NCBI GenBank assembly: GCA_002385265.1
Contig: DGDD01000063.1
Span: 1-9,193, forward strand
Direction: 5' to 3'
DNA length: 9,193 nt
Origin: Chitinophagaceae bacterium UBA3961
GTDB taxonomy: Bacteria; Bacteroidota; Bacteroidia; Chitinophagales; Chitinophagaceae
Part shown: positions 1-7,752 of the stretch, piece by piece
Layout of the letters: each line of letters opens with the position of its first letter
How positions within the stretch are numbered: the first letter of the stretch is position 1
The notes under the pieces: generated by a model
Told to the model about the DNA's origin: nothing
The model's database searches: none
Seen by the model: only the letters and a program-made list of their open reading frames with translations
Position numbers and translations under genes: made by a program

Positions 1-12
1 CTCTTCCGATCT
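1..12. other. Illumina adapter remnant at contig end
   Basis: The first 12 bases, CTCTTCCGATCT, are identical to the common 3' end of Illumina TruSeq/Nextera-era adapters. The reading frame supports a non-biological origin. In D-lactate dehydrogenases the conserved stretch before the Tyr-Asn-His-Val-Asn-Leu seen at bases 14-31 should end in Gly. Here codon 11-13 reads CTG (Leu), with only its last g outside the adapter, as expected if the real codon was GGG. Genuine genomic sequence therefore most likely starts at base 13. Confidence 0.9.
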
Positions 13-13
13 G

Positions 14-769
14 TACAATCATGTTAATCTTGAGAAAGCAAAACAACTTGGTTTTCGTATCGCCAGGGTTCCTGCTTATTCTCCCTATGCAGTGGCGGAA
101 CATGCAGTAGCATTAATGCTGGCGCTAAACCGTAAACTTATCCGTGCCAATAACCGGGTACATGATTTAAATTTTTCATTAGATGGTTTGACTGGGTTTG
201 ATATGCACGGTAAAACGGTGGGCATTATAGGTACAGGGCAAATAGGAGCAGTTGTTGCCCGGATACTTTATGGATTCGATTGCAAAATCCTTGCTACAGA
301 CCAGGTGGAGAATGAAATGCTTAAAGAAAAATATGGTGTTCTTTATACAGATTACGAAAGATTATATAAAGAGTCGGATATCATAACGCTTCATGTGCCG
401 TTTACTTCTGCTACCCGTTACATGATTAATGCTTTATCTATTGGTAAAATGAAGCCCGGTGTAATGCTTGTTAATACCAGCCGGGGAGCTTTAATTAATA
501 CAAAGGATGTTATTGAAGGCTTAAAAAAAAGACAAATTGGTTACCTGGGCATTGATGTTTATGAAGAAGAATCAGGATTATTTTTCGAAGACCATTCTGA
601 AGATGTGCTGCAGGATGACACTATTTCGAGGTTGCTGACATTTAATAATGTGCTTATTACAAGTCACCAGGCTTTTTTAACTAATACAGCCTTAGATAAT
701 ATTGCTTCAACTACTATTTATAATCTGAATTGTTTTGAAAACAGCAATAGCTGTGTAAATGAATTATAG
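14..769 (+). CDS. ldhA: D-lactate dehydrogenase, 5'-truncated by contig end
   Basis: NAD-dependent D-2-hydroxyacid dehydrogenase that reduces pyruvate to D-lactate in the cytoplasm, regenerating NAD+ during fermentation. The open frame continues upstream of the GTG at 92 through residues typical of the family (VPAYSPYAVAEHAV), so this GTG is internal. About 75 N-terminal residues are missing compared with the usual length of about 330; 251 residues are visible. The Rossmann motif GTGQIG lies near bases 230-247. The catalytic Arg is in NTSRGA (codon 482-484), the Glu in DVYEEE (554-571), and the His in SHQAFLT (codon 665-667). The stretch LFFEDHSEDVLQDD and the C-terminal NEL match E. coli LdhA closely, which separates it from phosphoglycerate or formate dehydrogenases of the same fold. 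The stop is 34 bases before the next start. Its link to the metal genes downstream is unclear, and it could be an unrelated neighbour. Confidence 0.93.
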   Translation, partial: YNHVNLEKAKQLGFRIARVPAYSPYAVAEHAVALMLALNRKLIRANNRVHDLNFSLDGLTGFDMHGKTVGIIGTGQIGAVVARILYGFDCKILATDQVENEMLKEKYGVLYTDYERLYKESDIITLHVPFTSATRYMINALSIGKMKPGVMLVNTSRGALINTKDVIEGLKKRQIGYLGIDVYEEESGLFFEDHSEDVLQDDTISRLLTFNNVLITSHQAFLTNTALDNIASTTIYNLNCFENSNSCVNEL

Positions 770-803
770 AAATGAAAAAGTAAACGATATAAAAAATTAT
801 TTC

Positions 804-2060
804 ATGAAAAAAGTATTTTATTTATTTTTTGGTCTCACAGTCCTATTTGTTCGCCCGACTTATGCTCAAAAAACAACAGACATTGGTTCAATTCTGGATT
901 CTATTCAGTTAAGTAACCCAACTTTGAAAATGTACGATGCGGAAGTTCGTTCATTGGATGAAGCTGCCAAAGGCGCTAAAAGCTGGATGGCCCCCGAACT
1001 GTCATCTGGATTTTTTATGACACCCTATGCTCCCCGTTACTGGAAGTCAATGAACGGGCAGCCTGGTATGGGACAATATACCATAGCAGCACAACAAATT
1101 ATACCTAACCCCAAACGGTTAAATGCAGATTATAAATACATGTCATCCATGTCATCTGTAGAAAAAGAAAAGAAAGGTTATACACTAAATCAACTATATG
1201 CTGATGCAAAGAAGAATTATTATGAATGGATAATAATCAAAAAGCAGTTGTTGATTTTAGATGACAATGAAAAGCTTTTAAATTATATGATTCAAAGCGC
1301 TGAAATACGGTATAAAAACGGGCTTGAAAAGATTAACGCCTACTACAAAGCAAAGGCAGCCCTTGCAAATGTACAAAGTATGAGAATTATGCTGGAGAAT
1401 GAAATAAAGCAAAGAAAATACAATATCAACACATTAATGTACCGTGATAAAACAGTTGACTTCGATATTGACACTTCTTATATCATAAAGGATTATCAAA
1501 GTATAGTATTTGATACTACACTATTTATAACTAACAGGAGTGATATAAAGGCTATCGAAAAAGAAATGTATGTGAACATATTAAAACAGGAAACTGAAAG
1601 GACAAGGCTACTGCCGGAGTTTGGTTTCCGGTTTGAGAATGCTTATGGCTGGGCACGACAGCCCATGCAATTTACAGCAATGGCGATGGTGCGTTTGCCA
1701 ATGGCCCGGTGGTCAGCTAAAATGAATAAAGCCAATATTGAAAGCCTGAAATGGAAAAATGAATCATTAACGCAACAAAAGAAGATGATTTTAAATGAAT
1801 CAACAGGGATGGCTTATGGTATGCGAACTGACATCCTCAATAAAAACAAACAAATCAAATTATATGAAGAAAAAATCCTGCCAGCCCTTCGCAGAAACTA
1901 CCAAACTTATCAATTGTCCTATGAACAGAATACCGAGGAATTGTTTGAATTATTCGATGCATGGGAAACATTGAACATGACCCAACTTGAATATCTAAAA
2001 CAATTACAGGAATTGCTGATAATGCAGGTGGAACTGGAAAGAATCTTACAAATAAAATAA
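804..2060 (+). CDS. TolC/CusC-family outer-membrane efflux protein
   Basis: This is the outer-membrane channel component of a tripartite efflux system, expected to trimerise and carry metal ions from the periplasmic adaptor to the outside. I chose ATG 804 over the in-frame ATG at 759 for two reasons: it places a standard signal peptide at the N-terminus (Lys-Lys, then a hydrophobic core, cleavage after PTYA at about residue 21), and the 759 start would overlap ldhA. The protein is 418 residues long, normal for the family. It has two long helical hairpin segments and the family-like GQYTIAAQQIIPNPKRL stretch after the first strand region. The C-terminal helix reads NTEELFELFDAWETLNMTQ, the typical second-repeat TolC signature. 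There is no clear Shine-Dalgarno sequence, as is usual in Bacteroidota. The multicopper oxidase and two CusB-like adaptors follow directly, which suggests Cu/Ag as substrate. The specificity is inferred from context only. Confidence 0.88.
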   Translation: MKKVFYLFFGLTVLFVRPTYAQKTTDIGSILDSIQLSNPTLKMYDAEVRSLDEAAKGAKSWMAPELSSGFFMTPYAPRYWKSMNGQPGMGQYTIAAQQIIPNPKRLNADYKYMSSMSSVEKEKKGYTLNQLYADAKKNYYEWIIIKKQLLILDDNEKLLNYMIQSAEIRYKNGLEKINAYYKAKAALANVQSMRIMLENEIKQRKYNINTLMYRDKTVDFDIDTSYIIKDYQSIVFDTTLFITNRSDIKAIEKEMYVNILKQETERTRLLPEFGFRFENAYGWARQPMQFTAMAMVRLPMARWSAKMNKANIESLKWKNESLTQQKKMILNESTGMAYGMRTDILNKNKQIKLYEEKILPALRRNYQTYQLSYEQNTEELFELFDAWETLNMTQLEYLKQLQELLIMQVELERILQIK

Positions 2061-2084
2061 TTATTCACACAAAATCTTTCAACT

Positions 2085-3581
2085 ATGAAACGTAGAGAGT
2101 TTATAAAAAACACAGGACTTGGAGCAGGCAGTATATTAACAGCGGGTTCCATTACAGCCATTTTAGCAGCATGTAATAAGAACAACATGATGAATGGAGG
2201 AAATATGAATATGGGCGGGCAACCGGTTCCCGTAACAGAAGGAAATTTCAGCAGGTTATTACCCATTCCCAACACAGTAACAGGCAATACAGCATTAACG
2301 GCTCAGGCAACAATGGCAAATATCAATGGCAGCAATATTTCTGTATTGGGCTACCAGGCCAATGGAATATTGGGCCCTACTATCCGTGTTAATAGTGGCA
2401 TTAATGCCAACATTAATTTTCAGAATAATCTTTCTGAAAAAAGTAATATCCACTGGCACGGTTTAAAAATACCAGCTAATATGGATGGTCATCCGGAAGC
2501 TCTAATAAATCCAGCCAGCAGTTTTAATTACCAGTTTCCCATTAATCAACGTGCAGGACTATGCTGGTATCATCCGCATCCAGATGGGGCAACTGCAAAG
2601 CAAGCATTCAAGGGTTTAGCCGGTTTGTTTATAATTAACGATGCAGAAGAAGCTGCTTTAAACCTGCCCTCTGGTATTTATGAAATCCCCTTGGTAATAC
2701 AGGACAAACGACTGACTGCATCTGGCATAGCTTATAACCCCTCTATGGGAGAAGTAATGTCAGGCTATATGGGCGAAACAGTTATTGTAAATGGAGAAGC
2801 ATCTCCTTACACAGAGGTTGCAACAAGATTCTACAGGTTACGGATATTAAATGGTTCTAATGCCCGTATCTATAACCTTGCTTTAAGTAATAATGCTGAT
2901 TTAATTATTATTGGCAATGATGGTGGGTTATTAAAAAATCCTATAGCAGTTAAAAACATTATATTGGCACCAGGCGAAAGATTAGATGTGCTGGTAAACT
3001 TTGCCGGGCTTAACATAGGCACTGACATATTTTTAGAAAGCAAGATGTTTGATAATGCTGGCAGTGCACAGGGTAAGCAAGGGTTTAAGATTATGAAGTT
3101 TAAGGTAACACAAACCGTAAGTGATGGGTTTACTTTACCTGCTTCGCTTTCTTCTGTTAATGCTATTTCTCCTTCCTCATCTTCAAAGACAAGGAACTTT
3201 ATTATAAATGCCATGCAAATGAGCAGTGGCATGAATATGACTGGTATTCACAGAATCAATGATAAGATTTATGATAAAAGCAGGATTGATGAAAATGTAA
3301 CAGCTAATGCAACAGAGATATGGGTATTTGATAATTCACAGGGTGATGAGCCGCATCCTATGCACCTGCACGGCGTACATTTTCAGGTATTGGAAAGAAG
3401 CGGTGGCCGGGCACAGTTGTTAGCTTCCGAGAGCGGATGGAAAGATACTGTTTTAGTAATGCCCCGTGAAATAGTAAAAATCATCATTCCATTTTCAACG
3501 TTAACAGGTGTATTCGTTTTCCATTGCCACAATCTTGAACATGAAGATGACGGCATGATGTTACAATATCAATTGGCTTAA
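2085..3581 (+). CDS. Tat-exported multicopper oxidase (CueO/CopA-like)
   Basis: Three-cupredoxin-domain oxidase of 498 residues, probably oxidising Cu(I) to the less toxic Cu(II) in the periplasm at the expense of O2. All four copper-binding motifs are intact: HWHG (His123, His125), HPHPDG (His163, His165), HPMHLHG (His424, His427, His429) and HCHNLEHEDDGMM (His480, Cys481, His482, His486, axial Met491). They provide complete type 1, 2 and 3 sites of the CueO/laccase type. The N-terminus has a twin-arginine motif (RREFIKN, Arg3-Arg4) followed by a lipobox (LAAC, Cys30), so the mature enzyme may be a Tat-exported lipoprotein. A Met-rich spacer (Met35, 36, 41, 43) follows the cysteine. A second Met-rich patch (MQMSSGMNM) precedes domain 3 near bases 3211-3240, followed by INDKIYDKSRIDE, which resembles the CueO domain-3 start. 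Domains run roughly 55-190, 200-340 and 365-498. It starts 24 bases after the TolC-like gene, so it is likely in the same operon. A laccase-like role on organic substrates cannot be excluded. Confidence 0.93.
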   Translation: MKRREFIKNTGLGAGSILTAGSITAILAACNKNNMMNGGNMNMGGQPVPVTEGNFSRLLPIPNTVTGNTALTAQATMANINGSNISVLGYQANGILGPTIRVNSGINANINFQNNLSEKSNIHWHGLKIPANMDGHPEALINPASSFNYQFPINQRAGLCWYHPHPDGATAKQAFKGLAGLFIINDAEEAALNLPSGIYEIPLVIQDKRLTASGIAYNPSMGEVMSGYMGETVIVNGEASPYTEVATRFYRLRILNGSNARIYNLALSNNADLIIIGNDGGLLKNPIAVKNIILAPGERLDVLVNFAGLNIGTDIFLESKMFDNAGSAQGKQGFKIMKFKVTQTVSDGFTLPASLSSVNAISPSSSSKTRNFIINAMQMSSGMNMTGIHRINDKIYDKSRIDENVTANATEIWVFDNSQGDEPHPMHLHGVHFQVLERSGGRAQLLASESGWKDTVLVMPREIVKIIIPFSTLTGVFVFHCHNLEHEDDGMMLQYQLA

Positions 3582-3600
3582 AATATTTTATTAATCAATT

Positions 3601-4950
3601 ATGAAAAAAAAGAAAATAGCAATCATTATAACATCGGTGCTGGTTTTACTGGCAGTGGCCGCATGGATATACTTTAAAGTACTGCTTCCAAAAAATGATA
3701 CACATACACAACACGAAGGAATGACGGGTATGGAAAATATGAAGATGGATAGTAAGAGTGGGGATATGGATATGACCACCGCAGATGATAAAGTATTGTA
3801 CACTTGTTCTATGCATCCGCAAATCATTCGTGATAAACCCGGCAACTGCCCCATCTGCGGAATGCAGCTGGTAAAAAAAGAAAAGGAAAGCAAGGAAATA
3901 CATGATGTTTCTCTGCATACTTTACTTAAACCTACTAATGGCTATGCAATCTCTACCATACCTGCCACTACCTTAATGAAAAGTGAAGAACCAATAGAAA
4001 TTAATGCGCTTGGATATACCGCATACAACACTTCTGAAGTTGGTGCCATATCTGCCCGTATAAGCGGCAGAATTGAAAAACTGTATGTACGGTTTCGATA
4101 TCAGGTGATTAAAAAAGGCCAAAAGATTATGGATATCTACAGTCCGGAGTTACTTACTGCACAGCAAAATCTTTTATTCCTGATAAAGAACGACCCATCC
4201 AATAATTCATTAATTAGTGCTGCTAAAGAAAAATTATTATTACTTGGTTTTCCATCAGACCAATTGCAGCAGGTAATAAACAGTCAAAAAACACTTTTTA
4301 CTGTTTCGGTTTACAGCCGCTACAGTGGGCATATTCATGACGCATCGAATATGGGAATGAACAGCACCACAACGGAAACTCCTGAAATGAATGAAGCCAT
4401 ATCTTTAACAACCCAGGAACTGAACCTTAAAGAAGGTATGTATTTACAAAAAGGGCAAACAGTTTTTCGAGTTTATAATCCCAATAAAGTTTGGGCTTTG
4501 CTCAATATTTATCCATCAGACCAGACATTTGTTAAAGTCGGCAATAAAGTAAGAATTGTACCCGAGGCTAAGCCTGACAAAAATTTTCAAAATTCTATTT
4601 ATTTTATTGAACCTTTTTTCAGGCCAGGAAGTAAAACGCTGACAGCAAGAGTAAATGTAGATAATAGTGTTTTACAATTGCCCATCGGTAGCCAGGTACA
4701 GGCTACTATATTCAGCAACCCGGTAAATGCAGAATGGTTGCCAAAAGAAGCAATACTATCACTTGGCCTTGAGAAAGTTGTTTTCGTAAGAAGTGGCAAC
4801 GGGTATAAAGCACAAAAAATAGAGACGGGAGTAAGCTACAAAAATTTAATTCAGATTACAGGAGGTATCACTGTTACAGATTCAGTGGCAGCAAATGCAC
4901 AGTTTTTAATGGATAGCGAAAGTTTTATAAAAATCAGGGATAAAGACTGA
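3601..4950 (+). CDS. cusB: CusB-like RND periplasmic adaptor with heavy-metal-binding domain, TM-anchored
   Basis: Membrane-fusion (adaptor) protein of a Cu/Ag-type tripartite efflux pump, 449 residues. Residues 1-30 are Lys-rich and then strongly hydrophobic (about 6-28), with no lipobox, so it is probably held in the inner membrane by one N-terminal helix. Next comes a Met-rich stretch (Met41, 44, 47, 49, 56, 58) with flanking His. After it is a heavy-metal-binding domain of the YTCSMHP...CPICGM type (Cys69, Met71, His72, Cys83, Cys86, Met88). The rest is the adaptor core: a barrel-sandwich half with IDKLY-like strand [14 protein letters not shown], a helical hairpin (about 180-225), then a second barrel-sandwich half. 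That half has an unusual His/Met insertion (His244, His246, Met251, Met253). Beta-barrel and membrane-proximal domains end at 449. It lies 19 bases after the oxidase. The metal ligands favour Cu+/Ag+ over Zn/Co, but specificity is inferred. Confidence 0.9.
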   Translation: MKKKKIAIIITSVLVLLAVAAWIYFKVLLPKNDTHTQHEGMTGMENMKMDSKSGDMDMTTADDKVLYTCSMHPQIIRDKPGNCPICGMQLVKKEKESKEIHDVSLHTLLKPTNGYAISTIPATTLMKSEEPIEINALGYTAYNTSEVGAISARISGRIEKLYVRFRYQVIKKGQKIMDIYSPELLTAQQNLLFLIKNDPSNNSLISAAKEKLLLLGFPSDQLQQVINSQKTLFTVSVYSRYSGHIHDASNMGMNSTTTETPEMNEAISLTTQELNLKEGMYLQKGQTVFRVYNPNKVWALLNIYPSDQTFVKVGNKVRIVPEAKPDKNFQNSIYFIEPFFRPGSKTLTARVNVDNSVLQLPIGSQVQATIFSNPVNAEWLPKEAILSLGLEKVVFVRSGNGYKAQKIETGVSYKNLIQITGGITVTDSVAANAQFLMDSESFIKIRDKD

Positions 4951-5040
4951 CAAAATAGAAAACTAAAGACGATGAAATAATACTAAGCAGAAAAAGATAA
5001 TAATGATATTGATAGCCGGTAACAATAAAATATTTAAAAG
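4951..5040 (+). other. Intergenic spacer between the two adaptor genes
   Basis: Ninety bases, longer than the other gaps in the copper cluster (19-34 bases) and strongly A-rich. I found no TTTG/TAnnTTTG promoter pair, no GC-rich hairpin with a T-tract, and no credible small ORF (an ATG near 4971 hits a stop after two codons). The second adaptor is therefore most simply read through from upstream. Confidence 0.5.
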
Positions 5041-6258
5041 ATGAAAAAGTTATTTATCGCAGCAGTGCTTGTGTTTTTATTTGCCGCCTGCAAAAATAAG
5101 AATACAAAAACTCCAGCACAGGCAGAACATAATATGGAAATGAACGATGTATATTATACCTGTTCAATGCACCCGCAGGTAATGCAGGATAAACCGGGCA
5201 ATTGCCCTATATGTGGCATGAAACTGATAGAAGCAAAAAAAGGCATTTCAAAAGACCCTAATGAGGTTCAACTTAGTGACCAGCAAATACAATTGGGGAA
5301 TATTTCAACAGATACTATCCGTAGCGGAATGATTGGCGACCAGATGGTGCTTACCGCAACATTAAATGCCGACCAGCGAAATATAAATGCGGTAAGCGCA
5401 AGAGTGATGGGTAGAATTGAACGGCTTTATTTTAAAAATCTTGGCGACTATGTTAGTAAAGGGGATAAACTATTTGATATATACAGTGAAGAACTGAATA
5501 ATGCCAAGCAGGAATATATACTGGCACTGGAAAAACAGAAAACACTTGATAATCCCCTAATTGATTTTACGGCATTATTACAAAGTGCAAAAAATAAATT
5601 GCTGCTGTGGGGCTTATCTGAAACACAAATACAGGAAATAGCAGCAAAAAAAACTACAACATCTCTTACTACTTTTTATAGCCCTGTTGCAGGGTATATT
5701 ACCACATTGGATATAAGGGAAGGTGAATATGCTATGGAAGGTGGTACAATTGTTCGGATAGCGGATTTATCAACCCTTTGGGCAGAAGCACAGGTTTACA
5801 CATCCCAATTATCGCAGATAGATAATAATGCATTTGCCTCGGTTCAATTCCCTGATTTGCCGGGCAAGCAAACAATTGGAAAGATTGAATTCATGAATCC
5901 TGAAATTAATCCCCAAACCCGTATTACCCTGCTACGGGTAAATGTAGCCAACTCTGGAAAACTATTAAAGCCCGGCATGCCTGCTTATGTAACTATAAAA
6001 GGCAAACAGGTAAACACATTAACCCTGCCATCAGATGCAGTACTCCGCACCGGCACTGGTGCATCTGTTTGGGTACAAACAGGTAACCATACTTTCAAAA
6101 GCAGGATGGTTGAAATAGGTATGGAAGATGGAGAAAGGGTTGAGATAAAATCAGGTCTTCAGTCAGGAGATATAGTTGTGATAACCGGGGCTTATTTGTT
6201 AAACAGTGAATTTATTTTTAAGAAAGGCGCAAATCCAATGGAGGGAATGAAAATGTAG
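5041..6258 (+). CDS. cusB: Second CusB-like RND adaptor with heavy-metal-binding domain, lipoprotein
   Basis: A second HlyD/CusB-type periplasmic adaptor, 405 residues, paralogous to the preceding gene but anchored differently. A signal peptide ends in a lipobox (FAAC, Cys17), predicting a lipoprotein; the residues after the Cys are Lys-Asn-Lys-Asn. A short Met/His segment (HNMEMN) leads into the same heavy-metal-binding domain (Cys41, Met43, His44, Cys55, Cys58, Met60). The adaptor core follows: the barrel-sandwich strand ARVMGRIERLYF, a helical hairpin (about 150-205), the returning lipoyl half around YSPVAGYITTLDIREGEY, a beta-barrel domain around LWAEAQVYTSQLSQID, and a membrane-proximal domain. 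It lacks the His/Met insertion of its neighbour but has a Met-rich C-terminus (PMEGMKM). A full-length adaptor with a complete metal domain argues against decay. The two adaptors might serve different pumps or form a mixed hexamer; the sequence does not decide. Confidence 0.9.
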   Translation: MKKLFIAAVLVFLFAACKNKNTKTPAQAEHNMEMNDVYYTCSMHPQVMQDKPGNCPICGMKLIEAKKGISKDPNEVQLSDQQIQLGNISTDTIRSGMIGDQMVLTATLNADQRNINAVSARVMGRIERLYFKNLGDYVSKGDKLFDIYSEELNNAKQEYILALEKQKTLDNPLIDFTALLQSAKNKLLLWGLSETQIQEIAAKKTTTSLTTFYSPVAGYITTLDIREGEYAMEGGTIVRIADLSTLWAEAQVYTSQLSQIDNNAFASVQFPDLPGKQTIGKIEFMNPEINPQTRITLLRVNVANSGKLLKPGMPAYVTIKGKQVNTLTLPSDAVLRTGTGASVWVQTGNHTFKSRMVEIGMEDGERVEIKSGLQSGDIVVITGAYLLNSEFIFKKGANPMEGMKM

Positions 6259-6282
6259 GAACGATGGCTGAAAATATTTTAC

Positions 6283-7557
6283 ATGATTGAGTTGAAAAAA
6301 TACGACAAAGGAAAAATAATACTTCTTTGCGGAGTTTTTTTGGTAATGACTGGCTTTGGAATGACACTTCCGGTACTTCCATTTTACATTGAGAAGATTC
6401 TGTCGTACAGGGAGATTTCATCCAATAGAGTTTCCCTTCATATAGGATTAATAACTGGTGCTTTCCCGCTAACACAATTCTTTTTTGCACCATACCTCGG
6501 TTCACTATCTGATAAAGTTGGGAGAAGGCCACTCATCTTAACAGGCATCGCAGGATTTTCGATTTCAACCTTTATTTTCTCATTGGGTGAAAGTCTGGTG
6601 CTGCTTTATTTCTCCCGTTTGATAGCAGGAATTTTTACAGCCTCTTTTGTAACTGCATCAGGGGCATACATTGCAGATAAAACTCCAAAAGAAAAAAGAG
6701 GAAAGAATTTTGCAATATTGAATGGCGTAGCAGGATTAGGGGCTGTTACCGGCCATTTGCTGGGCAATCTTTTTTCAAATATCAGCATTCACTTTAAATT
6801 TCTATTCACACAGTTCACACTCAACAATTTTTCCTCACCATTTATTTTTTCTTCTTTGCTTACCTTAATAGTACTAATTCTATATTTTATTTTTTTGCCG
6901 GAATCACTGCAATTTTCAAGTAAAACAATAGATGAAAGTGCAACAAAAACAAAAATATCTTTTATCCCAAACTTTAAATCCCTTAAAAAAGCGTTCATCC
7001 TATTGTTGGCATTATCTTTCTTCGGCCAGCTTGCACACTCCATGTTTGAAGGCACATTTGCCATTCATTCACAACGATTTTTTTTGTTTGGCCCAAAGCA
7101 AATGAGCATTGTTCTTATTATTTGTGGGTTGCTGATGGGCTTATTGCAATTAGGCCCCATTGCATGGTTGATAGAAAAGAAAGGTGAAAAGGCATTATTG
7201 CCTTTCAGTTGCCTGTTACTGAGTATTGGTCTGTTTATGCTTACTCTGTCAAGGGAAATGGGATGGATTTTGTTTTACGTTTCTTTCATTTCACTCGGAA
7301 TAGCAATCCTCACACCGAGCCTGACCTCACTTGTTACAAAGGATTCTGGAAAAGAATATGGAACATCGTTGGGTATTTTTAGTGCCGTTAATAGTTTGGG
7401 CCAGGTTGCAGGTGTGGTAATGGGTGGAATAATTATGATATGGTCTGACCATCTTGCGTATTGGATTGTTGCAACTATACTTATTCTGTTTGCTATCATA
7501 TTCCGCAGCGCTGGTTATAGTAGAGCTAATGACCAACAGGAATCGAAATCTGCCTGA
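6283..7557 (+). CDS. MFS transporter, drug:H+ antiporter-like, substrate unknown
   Basis: Twelve-helix major facilitator protein of 424 residues in the inner membrane. Helix 1 carries GFGMTLPVLPFY, the pattern seen in TetA/MdtG-type exporters. Loop 2-3 has an intact motif A (GSLSDKVGRRP, residues 73-83). Helix 4 starts with the motif B arginine (Arg112 in SRLIAG). Motif C on helix 5 is degenerate: GVAGLGAVTGHLLGN lacks the usual Gly-Pro pair, which weakens a firm antiporter assignment. A basic cytoplasmic loop (about 215-235) divides the two six-helix halves, and the second half contains a helix 8-9 loop with EKKGEK. The gene starts 24 bases after the second adaptor with no terminator between them, so co-transcription with the copper genes is likely. 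Nothing in the sequence shows a metal substrate; Met and His are not enriched. It could export a drug, a siderophore-like metabolite or a metal complex. Confidence 0.88.
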   Translation: MIELKKYDKGKIILLCGVFLVMTGFGMTLPVLPFYIEKILSYREISSNRVSLHIGLITGAFPLTQFFFAPYLGSLSDKVGRRPLILTGIAGFSISTFIFSLGESLVLLYFSRLIAGIFTASFVTASGAYIADKTPKEKRGKNFAILNGVAGLGAVTGHLLGNLFSNISIHFKFLFTQFTLNNFSSPFIFSSLLTLIVLILYFIFLPESLQFSSKTIDESATKTKISFIPNFKSLKKAFILLLALSFFGQLAHSMFEGTFAIHSQRFFLFGPKQMSIVLIICGLLMGLLQLGPIAWLIEKKGEKALLPFSCLLLSIGLFMLTLSREMGWILFYVSFISLGIAILTPSLTSLVTKDSGKEYGTSLGIFSAVNSLGQVAGVVMGGIIMIWSDHLAYWIVATILILFAIIFRSAGYSRANDQQESKSA

Positions 7558-7752
7558 AAAAAAATAGATCTCGTTGGAGTTCGGCTGAAGTAACCCTGCC
7601 TTTTGAAAATTAAATTCATAAAACGGCAACAACTCAATAAAACGACTTTAGGCAGTCTTTAATAAAAATGCTGAAATTTTTTGTTTGGGGCAACCCTTTT
7701 CTACAAATATTTGTACCAATATAAAACCGCTTTAAAACCAAAATATTAATAG
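7558..7752 (+). other. Non-coding gap between MFS gene and sigma operon
   Basis: This 195-base AT-rich stretch holds no ORF with coding character. No GC-rich hairpin followed by a T-tract is visible. The only self-complementary element is an all-A/T arm pair around 7663-7680, too weak to call a terminator. The right half contains the candidate promoter for the sigma gene. This is the largest gap in the window and the most likely transcription-unit boundary. Confidence 0.55.
7684..7713 (+). promoter_or_regulatory. Candidate Bacteroidota sigma-ABfr-type promoter
   Basis: TTTG at 7684-7687 is followed by an 18-base spacer and AATATTTG at 7706-7713. The Bacteroidota housekeeping consensus is TTTG (-33) and TAnnTTTG (-7) with a spacer of roughly 17-23 bases. 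The -7 element here has one mismatch (A for the first T). Transcription would begin near 7719-7721, about 32-34 bases before the proposed sigma-factor start. Its location in the only large gap supports it, but such short AT-rich elements occur by chance in this base composition. Confidence 0.4.

Noticed and set aside
741..754. Perfect inverted repeat ACAGC-AATA-GCTGT at the end of ldhA, as a terminator
   Set aside because: The stem is only 5 bp, lies inside the coding sequence and is not followed by a T-tract.
759..803. Upstream ATG as start of the TolC-like protein
   Set aside because: It would overlap ldhA and add 15 polar residues before an otherwise standard signal peptide that begins at ATG 804.
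3591..3918. Reverse-strand open frames opposite the first adaptor's N-terminus
   Set aside because: They are shadows of the Met/Lys-rich + strand coding sequence, without family features or a plausible start context.
7663..7680. AAAAAT / ATTTTT hairpin in the gap after the MFS gene, as a terminator
   Set aside because: All-A/T arms of 6 bp form too weak a stem, and such pairs are expected by chance in this composition.
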